Shown piece by piece: positions 21,934 to 33,389 of a stretch of 64,000 bases of DNA (positions are counted from its first letter, which is position 1; each line of letters starts with the position of its first letter). The translations under genes were made by a program, and so were the position numbers. The DNA is from Serendipita indica DSM 11827 (Eukaryota > Basidiomycota > Agaricomycetes > Sebacinales > Serendipitaceae): NCBI GenBank assembly GCA_910890315.1, contig CAJVGD010000042.1, positions 1,240,001 through 1,304,000 on the forward strand. Reading direction: 5' to 3'. The notes below the pieces were generated by a model. The model ran no database searches. It was not told where the DNA came from and was given only the letters and a program-made list of their open reading frames with translations.

Positions 21934-24174
21934 ATGCCAAAACGTTGGACCCGACTCATGCTACCGTTTAGAGCATCTCTCAGGTTTCTGCATACAAACA
22001 TCCACAGAGTCTTTGTTCTGGCTCTGCTATGCATTGCGCTCTTTAATCTGGTCAACCGAGGCGTGCTCCCTCTTTCGCGCGTCAGAGCCCCAAAGCACGT
22101 TATCCAAGACGATGAAGCTGAAGACTTGGCAGCAGATGATCTCATTGTTGATCTACCCATTGTCGAACACCACCACCATCATAGTCAGCTCCGACACCAT
22201 GCGCACGGACACAAACTGGCATCGCACAAGTTTCGTGACGACGGGCTTCTCGAGGTCAATCCAGACGGAAGGCATCCCATCTACGATCTGATGAGCAGAG
22301 CGGAGCGTGCTTGGGAGGATAAAGTGGCGACGCAGAGCAAGACGCTCGCCGAGGCTGTCACTCAGTATCGACAACGGTACCATAGAGAGCCCCCGCTTGG
22401 ATTTGGTGAATGGTGGGTTTGTACTCGGAAACACTGTTCCTTCATGACGCATCCTTAGGTGGAAGTATGTCAAAGTGCACAATGTGCAACTACCAGACGA
22501 ATATGATCAGATCTATCGCGACCTGGAACCGTTCTGGGGTATGCATCCGTCGATGATACGCTCGTTGCAGTCGGAGTTCATGTCGGAGCCTGGGACGTAC
22601 ACCCTCTCCAATGGTCACGACGGCTATGGACCCGTGTACATCTCCTCAACTTCTATGTCGGCATCGGAAGAAGCAGAGATTCTCCAAGGACGGGCCAGTC
22701 TGCAAATGGACGTGATCCAACCAGTTAGCCAGTGGCTCCCGCCATTTCAGGCAACCTTTATCGTGGGTTGATGTCTCCAAATTATCCTCGCTGATTGATA
22801 ACAGTATCACGACAATCCCTTGATGCTCGTAGCTCAAAGTCTCAGGCAGGCGGCATTGGACGCGGCTGCAATGCAAGAACGTAGGTCGGTGTGTCATGAC
22901 AGAACCTGCATCTGACATGATTGAACAGATTTGGATCAATTAGAGGCGTGGAATCCACATGATTTTGGGTGGACGACCCTTTGTCCTCCATCTACCCCTC
23001 TTCGCCGGATGCACGACGCCCTCGACATTCCCAACCTTGATGAACTACATTCCAAACTTCCGAAGACATTTATTTATAACCATGTTCGGTCCATGAATCC
23101 TTGCTTGCATCCGACACACATCAACCTCAACGGCCAACTCTTGAATTTCGAATACGGCCCGACTCCAAGATGGAAGTATTACCCCAGTTTCTCCATGTCT
23201 ACAACTACCATGCATGCAGATATACTCACCGTAGCTCCAGAGAACTGGGTCGAAGATGTCGGGGTCGATCCACCTTGGGACCGGAAACCGCATTCGAAGT
23301 TACTGTGGAGGGGGTCCACCACGGGTATGGACATGAAAGGCCGGCGGAAATGGAGGCTCTCGCAAAGACTCAGACTGGTCGACCTCGCGAATCGTATGAA
23401 CGGCTCCCACCAAGTGTTGCATCCACACAGCCCACTATCCCCCGTCGGGATGCCCCTAGTATCGTCATCTGCGGAGCTCAATGGAAGACTAATGGACATA
23501 GCATTTACTTCCAATGCTTCACAATGTGAACTCCAAATCTGCAAAGAGATTGAAAAGGATTACAGGTTTAGACAAGAGCGCCTGACGTGGGATGAAGCGA
23601 ACAAGTACAAGTATCTTCTCGATGTAAGTTTGCATGTCATTCTGTGCTGTGATTAATCTCGGCTTAGGTTGACGTGAGCGATTGTGACCATGGTGGCTAC
23701 GGCTAATGTTCACAGGGAAACGGATGGTCGGCTCGTTTCAAGCGCTTAATGACGACCAACTCCCTTGTACTCAAGGCGACCATTTGTCCTGAATGGTACG
23801 CAGATCGCATCCAAAGCTGGGTCCATTATGTCCCCGTAGGTCGTAAAATAGCGACCAGAGCGTCACTTATATGTGATAGGTCAAGACGGATTTGACAGAC
23901 CTCTATGATTTAATGACGTTCTTTCGAGGAGATGGTTCGGACAACACGGGCAACGACCGTCTGGCTGAAAAGATTGCCACTGCTGGCAAAAAGTGGAGCA
24001 AGACATTTTGGCGAAAGGAGGATGAGACTGCATACATGTTTCGGTACATCGTTAATTCCTACCTCTGGATTGTCCTGACGCAGTTCTAGTCTCCTTCTCG
24101 AATGGGCCCGGGTTTCTGATCCGAATCGTGATATAATGTACTTTAAATGGACAAATGAAGATGTAGAGCTCTAG
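21934..24174 (+). CDS. CAP10-like glycosyltransferase family 90 protein
   Basis: Eight exons (21934-22412, 22459-22762, 22805-22880, 22929-23623, 23668-23673, 23716-23835, 23880-24043, 24090-24174) give 642 residues. Type II topology: basic N-terminus, then one signal anchor (VFVLALLCIALFNLV), then a luminal His-rich stalk (EHHHHHSQLRHHAHGHK). The catalytic part has PPWDRKPHSKLLWRGSTTG, ICKEIEKDYRFRQERL and KYKYLLDVDGNGWSARFKRL, hallmarks of CAP10/GT90 enzymes such as the Cryptococcus capsule xylosyltransferases and fungal Golgi O-glycosyltransferases. The sugar donor cannot be inferred; xylose or glucose are family precedents. A 6-nt microexon encodes the V-D of the core motif. Divergent from an S33 hydrolase 38 bp away. 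Confidence 0.9.
23668..23673 (+). other. 6-nt microexon (GTTGAC) of the GT90 gene
   Basis: Introns 23624-23667 (GTAAGT...CTTAG) and 23674-23715 (GTGAGC...CACAG) flank GTTGAC. Inclusion gives LLDVDGNGW, the conserved GT90 motif; skipping it would delete V-D. Confidence 0.8.
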
Positions 24175-24248
24175 GACCTGTATTCGCTTTGTAACTTTTT
24201 CTATATTGTACATGGGTCGCGAGTGGCTACAAACTTTGAACTTCGACC

Positions 24249-25614
24249 ATGGCTCGTCGACGAAAACACCGAACGCACAACAAGGGAAACGTTCCTCCCA
24301 AGACATCCAACGGTAATCCTGGTGACCCAAAATCATTTGTGATCAAGCACGGATCCGTGGGCTATTCTATTACGCAACTGGTACGCGATATGCGAAAGGT
24401 CATGGAGCCAAACACTGCTACACGATTAAGAGTATGTTTCCTTCAGCTTTTATTGACGATTAGGACTGAAATGATAAACAGGAGCGCACGAGAAATAAGC
24501 TAAAGGACTATTTGGTTCTCGGTCCAACCCTCGAGGTTACACATATCATGGCATTCTCGCTTACAGAGAAAGCACCAACGTTTAGAATAATAAGGCTTCC
24601 GAGTGGACCGGGCTTGAACTTTCGTATCGAGAGATATTCGCTCATGAAGGATGTCCTCAACTCTAAAAAGCGGAAACGAAGCAAGGGACTGGAATATTTG
24701 ACCGCTCCATTGGTACGAATTCTGTATGAAGATGATTTCATTTCGTCTAAAATACCTACAGCTCGTTTTAGCAGCATTTCCACCGGCTTCCCCGACTACA
24801 CCACCACACCTTGCCCTACTCCTCAAGGCGTTTCAATCAATGTTTCCTTCCCTCTCACCACAGACCATCTCGCTCTCTTCTGCGCGCCGCGTCGTGCTCG
24901 TGCATTACAATGCCGATAGAGACACGGTCGATTTTCGCCACTACCTCATCACCATCCGCGCCCATGGCGTATCGCGGCGCGTCCGCAAGTTACTTGAAGG
25001 TACAAAGCTCCGCGGAAACTCGGTACTTGATCTGGGAAACGAAAAGGACGTTGCGGATTATATACTCAAGCAGGCTGGTGCCGACGGGTACGAGAGTGCC
25101 TCGAGTTATGCCAGTGATGCGGAAGAAGGTGATGCGAATAAGATAGAGTTGCCGTCAAACTATGTCGGGAGGAACAATCGAAAGGGCGAGCAACGCAGCG
25201 TCAGCTTGGAAGAAGTTGGGCCGAGGATGGAGCTGAGTCTGTTGAAGATCACAGAGGGCTTACCCGGTAAAGAAGGAGCCGTCATATGGCACAGATTCAG
25301 TGAGTTTTATATTTCCATGAGTGACTGGACGGTAGCTGACAGAGTGAATAGTCAAAAAATCGGCGGCAGAAGTCAAACGTCAAAAGGCTGAGCACGCAGA
25401 AAAGGCAAAGTTGAGGGAGCAACGCAGAAAAGAGCAAGAAGAGAATATCGCAAGAAAGGCAGCACAGAATGGGCAGAAACCGCCTCCTGAGGATGCGGAA
25501 GAGGAAAAGAGCGAAGAAGAGGCAAGTGAAGATGACAACTGGGACGACGAAGAGGAGATTGAGAGTGAAGGGGAAGGCGAGGAGAGTGTATCAGAGTCAG
25601 AAGAAGACGATTGA
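24249..25614 (+). CDS. SSF1: Ribosome biogenesis protein SSF1/2 (Brix domain, Peter Pan family)
   Basis: Exons 24249-24431, 24482-24712, 24762-25299 and 25352-25614 give 404 residues. The N-terminus (MARRRKHRTH) is basic. FVIKHGSVGYSITQLVRDMRKVMEP and LKDYLVLGPTLEVTHIMAFSLTE open the Brix domain. GPGLNFRIERYSLMKDV, HYLITIRAHGVSRRVRKLL and VGPRMELSLLKITEGLPGKEGAVIWHRF complete it. The C-terminus is a basic coiled stretch followed by a strongly acidic tail (SESEEDD). Nucleolar; needed for 27S pre-rRNA processing and 60S assembly. Starts 74 bp after the GT90 stop. Confidence 0.93.
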
Positions 25615-25779
25615 AGAGTCAAGGAAACTTGTAGAGTAGCTTGAAGTAATAGTATTTGCTACGCTAGTGCATGGTACATGATGTGAGACGGGACACGAAA
25701 GACAAGATGAACCAAAACAAGTAGCTTCATAGTTAGATCCCTCGCAGGCGAAATATGATTATCAGCGGTCGCAATGATA

Positions 25780-27248
25780 TCAGTCATCCTCTAGTTCTGG
25801 TTCTTCCTCTTCGGGGTCCAAGGGCAGATCGACAGGAAGCTCAGGAGTTCGAAGGGAAGTCTCATCGTCTAGAGAATCAAAGTGCGAGTCGGATGCGGGC
25901 TCGGAACCCTCACGGGTATTCTTGCCGTCGTCGACTGTAGGATTTGGTGCGGTTGAGGTGATGGCCTTCATTTTAGATGGATCGTGGGTCTTTTCATGCG
26001 TTCTAAGCCCCTTGATGCCAATAAAGGCTAGGCCACACGGCTCGCAGCGGTGTTCTAGAACGCGGATGAACAAACCACAAAAACGAGGATTGGGAGAGAC
26101 TTACTTCGCACTCGAAGATGCGTCACCTTGACATGACGACCCAGATGATCATTTCGTGCAAATGTTTTGTCGCATCCTCCCCATTTGCAGACAAAGCGTC
26201 CCTTTGCGTCGAGACCGACGGCGAGCGTAACAGGCAGCCCCGGGTCTCGAGCGACCTCTGCCTCTTCTTCATCACTAAAGTCATCACTATCGTTCTTTTC
26301 AAGGACAGGTGGCATGACTAAGCCGAGCGCGACTGGGTCAATGGGGCCCACGACATCGTCAAGCATCATGTCCAGTGGGGGCGTTTCTCCTCTAGGATAT
26401 CCATCCTTTGCACTGAACACCCAAATGTTGTTTGAGGGCTTCTTTCCCTTTTTGACACGTTGGAATTTTGCTTTGCGGATGTACGTATTCGCATTGGGTT
26501 CGCTCTCGGCGATGGCGCTACGATCCGGCTCAAAGGGAGTATTGCTCTGATCATGAAAGTTTTGCACAAAAAATGGGGGTGTTGGCATACGGTGCTCGGG
26601 CTCCTGCAAGTCGGCGACTGCGGTGGGCGAGGGTGGGAGCTTTGAAAGATCGACCGAGAGCATATTCTGATTATCTCTCGAGGGTTTGACGATGACCACC
26701 GAGTGCAGTTCGCGCTCTTCCGTTTCGTCGTCATCGTAAGAGGGCGAGGCCGGTGGAGGGGGATTCGAGTTTTTGGTGGGTGTTCCCGGTACGGAATCGT
26801 GCTTTTCGTCTTCAGATGATGGTGTAGGCTCCCTCAGTGGCTTTATTTTCAAGCGAGGGAGAGGACGGCGTGCAGGAGGTGCAGGGACTGGGGCAGAGTT
26901 TGGGCGTTCGGGGTCCTCCATGGGAGTGTCAGAACCTTGGTTAAGCACGTATTGTGCTTCGTTGTCCAACGCAACTCGGACAGAGGCCGTGGTGGAGACC
27001 GGGTTTGTGGTGTGAGTTGTGCGCTTCAACGGGTTTATGCCCGAGTCTGGGACAAATAAACGGCCATTTTCAAGGAGTAGAGATGTGGGAAGTGAAATTG
27101 GGCCGTTTGAGAGCTTGCGGGACTCGTCACGGACGGCGTGCGGTGTTGGGCTTGGGGAATAAGACAGCTTTGGATTTGAATCTGGCGCTACACGTCTACG
27201 CGTACGTGGAGGCGTAGACTCTGCGTCTTCTGTTGCTGGCCGCTTCAT
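25780..27248 (-). CDS. Disordered protein with two C-terminal C2H2 zinc fingers
   Basis: Two exons (26105-27248, 26054-25780) give 472 residues. The first ~340 are Pro/Ser/acidic and disordered (MKRPATEDAESTPPRTRRR). The first finger, FVCKWGGCDKTFARNDHLGRHVKVTH, has the C-x4-C spacing and DHLGRH helix of GLI/ZAP1-like fingers. The second, HRCEPCGLAFIGIKGLRTHEKTH, is joined across the intron at 26055-26104 (R-K|H). The tail is acidic (PEEEEPELEDD). Nuclear regulator by inference; no orthologue recognised. In-frame ATG 27284 is an alternative start. Divergent from the queuosine salvage gene, 280 bp apart. Confidence 0.8.
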
Positions 27249-27528
27249 CACAGCGAGCGGAGTGGAGATCAAGGGGGGACACATCAACAGCGCACAGCAG
27301 AGCAAGTCCAGCCCGCTTCACAGAGGCCACAAACGACGACAAAAAGTTGGAAAACTCGTATTTATGCCTTTTTGTTCATGATTCCAAAGCCTGGGCCTTT
27401 GCCGGCAGCTCGCCTGATGTTGGCACCGTCGAGGGCTGTCTGAAAGCCCATACTTGCTAGTAATACATGTTATTGGATATAATAACCTGGATTACAGGCT
27501 CATCGCGCCTGCATCCGCATCTTGGACC

Positions 27529-28868
27529 ATGGCCACACCCACCGTCAAACTCCCTCCCAAGGGATCCATCATCCCAATGATACGTTCAAGTTGCAAGAAT
27601 GCGAGAATATTGGCTAATATTCAGGTCTGCTTGCATTTGTCACATCCACCACCATCTGACTCCTCCGTAGGTCCACGACTCGTCTATCAAAGCCCTCTTG
27701 GAGTCACCCGTCTTCAATTCGACGTATGAGAAACTGTCGACGGCACATGGAGTCGCTATGCCGCTCCAGTTCCAAACCCTTGAATCAGAAGTAAACCTCA
27801 TTTCCTTGCTCTCCATTCTCAATTTCGGTCACGGCTATCGGTTACCTCTGAAAAGGGCAACAGGAAGGGGTGCCTACGATACGATTCGTGCCCTTATCTT
27901 TGGACTCTATCTGGCTTCGACGGATGAGGACAATCTCATGAGCGCAAAGGGTCTCAAGTCACTCTCAAAGGCAAAGGTTGCAGAACTAGCTCAGTTGGCG
28001 AATCACATCCATGTCGAAAAGGCGCACCCTACGATACCAGGTCTAACCATTGGAGAATTAGGCGGCCCACTCTACGAGTTGGTCGAGTTGATCACCAATG
28101 TACTCAACGAGACGGGTACCATTCTTGTCCAAGACAGATATGACAGCCTCGGGACCTTTGTCATCGAGGCTCTCCACAAGGCGGATCAGAATGGCATTGC
28201 GGACGCGGAGGTGGTGTTAGACGAGGTGGGTCACTGAGAAAATCAAATTCATTTAATCATTAAATTGGTCCCTGCAGCTTATCCGGAGGTTTCCAGCATT
28301 TCAAGATATCGGGACTTACCAAGACCAACGTAGGCGACTGCACCACTTATTTGACATTTCAGGGCACTAAACTGGATTGATAGCCGTATATGTGTTCAAG
28401 AAGGCCCTCTTCTTGCTACACGCGCTTGTCCTCCGCTTTGGTCAGGGGTCCGATCGACGGATCCCGTTACCGGATACAGATCAACTGCCCATTTTTTCGG
28501 ATAATGTGATCCCATCGATGCTGGTCCATTTCGGAGTATTGGATCTCACTCAAGCCACTGAACCGCGCCTTGCATCGGCGTTTGGATCGCTGACGGTGGA
28601 GGAGAACCTGGCGTACGATCCGACGAAGGATACGGAGAAGAGGAGTGGAACGACAAGAGGACCGGAGCTGTCGAATTCCGAGGCGTATGTGCTACGAGCG
28701 GCGGCGGTGGATGCCTGCGAGATGATTGTGAATCGCGCGCGGGAGGATGGCTTGACGTTTTCGGTTACCCTTCCCGCGCTCGACGGGTGGCTCTGGTCAG
28801 TGGCCAAAGAGGGCCGTTTGCGATCAGACCTGAGTCGCTTCACTCAAGCGCGTTGTCTGCTGTACTAG
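27529..28868 (+). CDS. QNG1: Queuosine salvage protein (DUF2419, queuosine 5'-phosphate N-glycosylase/hydrolase)
   Basis: Exons 27529-27624, 27671-28225, 28278-28329 and 28384-28868 give 395 residues, a typical length. Family landmarks: SSIKALLESPVFNSTYEK, LLSILNFGHGYRLPLKRATGRGAYDTIRALIFGLY, RFPAFQDIGTY, VYVFKKALFLLHAL, and the catalytic-region stretch LPIFSDNVIPSMLVHFGVLDL with its Asp. C-terminal AVDACEMIV...LTLPALDGWLW-like segment (TFSVTLPALDGWLWS) matches. This enzyme releases queuine from salvaged queuosine for tRNA modification; fungi cannot make queuine. Likely cytosolic. Confidence 0.92.
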
Positions 28869-29107
28869 CCATTGCAACCGGCTGCCGAACTATTGGCTTC
28901 CTCCACCCACGCGTGTGGCCATCATCTTTTAGAATCTGCCGAGCGGATATAAAGACGTGAACCCTGCCGGCGCGCACTCCAGCTCTTTAAAACGCTTGAC
29001 CACCTTCCCCCCCTCCCCTCTCTTCTCTTCCCTCGCCTCTGCGCGTCGCTGTCGACCGCAACGTCGAAGGGCTCATAATTCTCTGGACAAGACTCTGACA
29101 GCGTGTC

Positions 29108-31370
29108 ATGCCAAAGGCAGATGTAGACCCTCTTGCGCTTGCACTCTTGCCACCCAAGGACGAGTCGCCCGCCCAAAAGGCTGCCAGACTCGCTGCAGAG
29201 CAGGAAGCAACCAGGATCAGCAATCTTATCGATTCAGAACTACGAGCAGAACGCGCTCAGCTCAAGAAAGAGGCCCAGAATCAGCACAAGATTCTCCTCT
29301 TGGGTACGAGCGACAAATACAGTGACAAGCGTCGTCGCTCACATTCCAATTCGTTGCAGGACAAGCAGAGGCTGGTAAATCTACCGTCCTCAAGCAGTTT
29401 CAGCTCGTCTTCACCCCCAACCAGTTTCGTGCCCAACAGCAACACTGGAAAGCCCTCGTTCAGCTCAATCTCGTTCGCTCCATCCTCGTAATCTGCGAGG
29501 CACTCACAGACGATCCGAGCGAGTACGACTTGGATATTGACAACTTTCTCTCCCTCGACCCGACCGTCTCTCCAGACTATTCCATCAAGGCTGCAGAGTC
29601 TCTCCTCAACGAGGGCGGTGACGAGGATGACACTAGACGCAATTCGTATCCTTACCCAGGGTAAGTGTTTCGTCCAGTCTCCACCTAGCCTGACAACGTC
29701 GACCAATCTCACCCTTTCTTCAGAACGGCAAACGCAGAGATTGGACCGATACCTGAGATTACCGTCGAACTCCGCCAATTGAAAATGCGGCTCTCTCCCC
29801 TGTACCACGTCCAAACCGTCCTGATCGAGCACCTCGCGTGTCAATTTGATGGTCCGTAGGCGTGCTTCTCCATCAAAATGAACAATCTTCAATTGACGCA
29901 ATCATTCCACCATTTAGATCCGTCGCTCCTCGTCGCCGCACATCAGCTCGACAAAGCTGCAGATGGCGCCAAAACGGCCGATTTCGTCGTGCGTTCAAAC
30001 ACATCTCTCAATGGCTTCCTCGGCAAAAAGCTCGGGCGCACAGACGAACACGAGCAGACACAGCTTCGGCTCGATATCCATGAGGTCAACACCATTTTGC
30101 GAGCGTGCCGCAACGACATGATCGCGCTCTGGAAGGACCCCACCGTTCGGGAGATTTTGCACCGAAGAGATGTCAGACTCGAGGAAGGACCAGGTTCGCT
30201 TTGTCCCTTTCGATGAAACTCTGCTTTGCCTTCTTCCGCAAGAATCTTGACCTGCTGACGTTTTCGCAGGATTGTACGTCCCCCCGTAACAATGACGACG
30301 ACTATACTTTTTTTCTGACTTTATGTTTTTGGTGATAGCTTCCTCCACGAGATTGAACGTATTACCGAACCGAACTACGTTCCTTCGCAAGGTCGGTTCG
30401 CAGCGCTTCCGCCGCCGTCGGCCTCATTCTCACAACTGACGCACCCCATCCTCTCATCCAGACGATGTCTTTCGAGCTCGCATCCGAACCCTGGGTGTGC
30501 AAGAGTATTCGTTTCGTCTCGAAACTGGTCCGGATAAGGGCCGAGAGTGGAGGCTCTACGATTGCGGTTTGTCTGCTTCCCTTCTTGGCACGCTCGGACA
30601 CTGACGGAAGCGCTTATCGTTTTGTTGCCTGCGGTATCATAGGGGGTGCCAGGAATCAACGGCGTATGTCTTGCGTAATGAGATGCGCCCCCGGCGTTTA
30701 ACTGACGAGGTGGCATCAGACTCGTGGCCCTTTTTTGATGACTGCCATATCATCTTTCTCGCTCCGATCAGTTGCTTCGACCAGGTTCTGGCGGAAGACA
30801 GGAGGATCAACAGATTGGTGAGCCTCGAGGCTCCTCGCTCCTGTTTAGCGCCATAGCTGATTATGGGTATAGGAGGATTCAATGCAGCTCTGGAAGGCCG
30901 TGTGCTCCTCCAAATTGTTGCAAAACTCGGAGATGGTTCTTTTCCTCAATAAGTGCGACATTCTCGAGGCAAAGTCGGTCATCTAATTGTCATTCGATCG
31001 GGACCCCTGACAGACTTCGATGCCTAGGTTGAAATCTGGATCCAAGTTTAGTGATTGGGTCCCTCAGTTTGATGGGGCCAATACAGTAGCGGACGTTACC
31101 AAATGTACATCTCGCGCTTACCGCTCAGTGTAGACGGCTGACGACCTCGCAGACCTCAAGGGCAAGTTTAGGTCAATACAAAAGGCGCATTCGCCTGGCC
31201 CCAGGGTATTTTATTGTCATTTGACTGCGGTCACGGTATGCCTCCTCTTCCAGGTTTGCCGATCGTTTGGCTGATGATGCGTTTAGGACGCAAAATCGAC
31301 TGCAAAGATCCTGAATTCGGTTCAGGAGCTTGTTACGCGAGTGCAATTGCAGAGTGTATCCTTATTGTGA
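29108..31370 (+). CDS. Divergent heterotrimeric G-protein alpha subunit
   Basis: More than ten exons, including a 4-nt microexon. The P-loop reads GQAEAGKST, assembled across the first intron (LLLG|GACAAGCAGAGG). Then come a long helical domain, switch I with RARIRTLGVQE (Arg and Mg-binding Thr kept), switch II DCGGARNQR, NKCD (guanine specificity) and HLTAVTD (G5). In canonical G-alpha, switch II is DVGGQR; here the catalytic Gln is Ala. The N-terminus MPKADVDPL lacks Gly2, so there is no N-myristoylation signal, and no nearby palmitoylation Cys. An extra acidic insert (NEGGDEDDTRRNS) sits in the helical domain. This fits the expanded, divergent G-alpha sets of Agaricomycetes. Role in signalling inferred only. 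Confidence 0.85.
30270..30273 (+). other. 4-nt microexon (GATT) in the G-alpha gene
   Basis: Intron 30194-30269 ends TTTTCGCAG; then GATT; then GTACGT begins intron 30274-30338, which ends GGTGATAG. G|GA TT|C spells Gly-Phe, giving EGPGFFLHEIERI, the conserved [YF]FL motif. Direct joining of the outer exons breaks frame. Confidence 0.75.
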
Positions 31371-31487
31371 TTCATGAGCTCGACGTTCACGGTAAACGCC
31401 ACGACTAATCACTCCCCTCCCGCTCCGGTTCAAGGAATTACTGTACCACTGCAAAACATTATGTTCCATTACCTATCTATGCTCATG

Positions 31488-32858
31488 TTAATCCATACCC
31501 GTTGTAGATGATCTCTCCGTGTGGACCTCGCGTGAAGTGTACCATTGCATGTCGACGCAGACCGGCTGGAATTGCGACGGCTGCTCCGGACGCCTTGGAC
31601 CTCCTGGATAGCGCTGTCCGTCTCTCTTCCCGAGAGGCCAAACAGGGAGATAGCAGATTTCATTAGGCTCGCACACTTTGCGGCAGCCTCTCCATACCTT
31701 CCAGTCCAGCCTTGCCAAGAGCTGCGACAAACGCTTATGCCATTCTCTTGCGAGTTGCTTCCACTCATGATTGGCGCTTGTCAGGGCTGCTTGTGCGTCG
31801 GGGGGCTCGGACCGCTCCCGAGGAACTAGATCGTGGAAGGCATGGTAGAATTCAAGCACAAAGCCGCATATTTCGGCGTGCACAGTTTCAATGGTGATGA
31901 GCAACTTTTTCTCCGTGTGGCTAAGCATTTGTCCCTTGGCCGAGCGGATCGTCGATGTAAACGCGCGGGTACACCGTTGACGGTTGGTCGGAGTTAGGAT
32001 CGAATGAGTGGAGTTTGCAGGGAGCTCTACAAATGGCATCAAAAGGCCGATTGCCACCAGCCGTGCCGTCTTGAGTGCATTCATCGTGCCGTTCACGAGA
32101 TGCCTTCCAATTTCCGGAAGTCGCTGGTTGTATCGTGTCGTAAGACCATCTGCAATTTTTCGCCAATCAATACCGCTGCTCTTCATCATGGAAAGATCCG
32201 CAATATTAGCGCGATAGCGTTGCACCGCTGCCTCGGAAATGTTGACTAGGCGGTGAGTTGACATATCCGCCGAGGTGAAAAGATGTGAAAGACCGACTTC
32301 TCCATACGCTGTTATCAGTTTGCTTGTATCCAGCAAAACGCGATCTTCACCCATGCCGGCATAGAGCTCGGTGGCTGATCGCAGCCAGTCCCAGCTAGGG
32401 AAATATTCTGACGGATCGCGGTGAGTCCATCGCGGCAATCTGCAAGGGGTACCGCTGTGGTTGCCACCAGGACTACAGGGCGGTCCATGGCCCCAGGGGG
32501 GGTCCACAATCTCCTCACCAGTCATTAGCGTCCACCAGTCTGTGACGTTGAGGGTTTGCACCAGCTCTAGGCCAGTGGTGTGCTGAAAGTCGCACCAAAG
32601 GAGCTCAAATCCGGCATTGGCGCGCACAAACCCCTCGATACCGAGGGGTGCCGCCCACGCGCAGAGTTCACCCGCGCGCTTGTATTCATCCCAGATACTG
32701 CCCCACCCTGTATCAATCTTTCCGTGTAAAAGAATACTTTGGCTGTCGAGGGTGCCTGTGTCGGTAAGGGCGGCACTCATTCCGTCGATATACAATATTT
32801 TCAGCAGCCGTGTACTTGAATATACACGGAGATAGGTTTCACCCCAATTCGACAGCAT
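31488..32858 (-). CDS. Intronless fungal protein of unknown function
   Basis: A single 456-codon frame in an intron-rich region. It contains YSSTRLLKILYIDGMSAALTDTGTLDSQS, a motif I know from uncharacterised fungal proteins of largely secreted or membrane type, then GFVRANAGFELLWCDF and W-rich segments. Several N-glycosylation sequons (NVT, NHS, NIS, NGT, NST) fit a secretory route. No signal peptide is visible: the frame begins at MLSNWGETYLRV with an in-frame stop 36 bp upstream. Relatives, as I recall them, begin with a longer N-terminus, so this copy may be truncated or may have an unseen upstream exon. Function unknown. Confidence 0.6.
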   Translation of the reverse strand: MLSNWGETYLRVYSSTRLLKILYIDGMSAALTDTGTLDSQSILLHGKIDTGWGSIWDEYKRAGELCAWAAPLGIEGFVRANAGFELLWCDFQHTTGLELVQTLNVTDWWTLMTGEEIVDPPWGHGPPCSPGGNHSGTPCRLPRWTHRDPSEYFPSWDWLRSATELYAGMGEDRVLLDTSKLITAYGEVGLSHLFTSADMSTHRLVNISEAAVQRYRANIADLSMMKSSGIDWRKIADGLTTRYNQRLPEIGRHLVNGTMNALKTARLVAIGLLMPFVELPANSTHSILTPTNRQRCTRAFTSTIRSAKGQMLSHTEKKLLITIETVHAEICGFVLEFYHAFHDLVPRERSEPPDAQAALTSANHEWKQLAREWHKRLSQLLARLDWKVWRGCRKVCEPNEICYLPVWPLGKRDGQRYPGGPRRPEQPSQFQPVCVDMQWYTSREVHTERSSTTGMD

Positions 32859-33389
32859 AATTCCTGTGGAGCTATTCAGGCCCTTTTCCCCCTAATACGC
32901 GATTGTATGCATACCAAGCGACATTTGCGGCTGAAATGCTAGCCATTCTGGGCTTGCTGGTGGGCTAGAGTCCTTCCGTCCATGATACAGTAGCGTATGA
33001 GCCGGAATAGTCCCGAATGTGAACGAAAACCCGTTTGGCGCAAGCGTCGTGCCCCTATCAGACACCTGTCAATCACGGAGCTAGCAGGTATGCGGCTCCA
33101 GATAGTTACCACTGCCGCAAGAGATGTAGAAGTGAGTTGAATATGAAGAAAGCGTCGTGTTTGATCGCTTCTAGTTCCCTTGCGATAGTCCAATGGCTGG
33201 TTCAGCATCGAAAAAGGTCTGCGCAGTCAAACAAGTCGGTAAGAGTCGGTGGAGTGTCCAAATTAATAGCCAAATGTTCATACGAGGCAAGCTCGGCAGG
33301 AATGCTTGGGTGGAGGTCGAAGGTACGATGGTCATATACATACGTAATGGCCGGATATTACAATAACAAAAGTAATGATACAGAGTACC
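32859..33389 (-). other. Intergenic, possible remains of an N-terminal exon
   Basis: About 530 bp between the intronless gene's start and the RDH54 stop. A minus-strand frame at 32939-33208 has no ATG or motif I can tie to the neighbour. Otherwise nothing seen. Confidence 0.35.

Noticed and set aside
11061-24174. A biosynthetic gene cluster
   Set aside because: The genes in this stretch are mostly housekeeping (SFT2-like traffic, peroxisome, NAD kinase), on both strands, without a backbone synthase or shared pathway.
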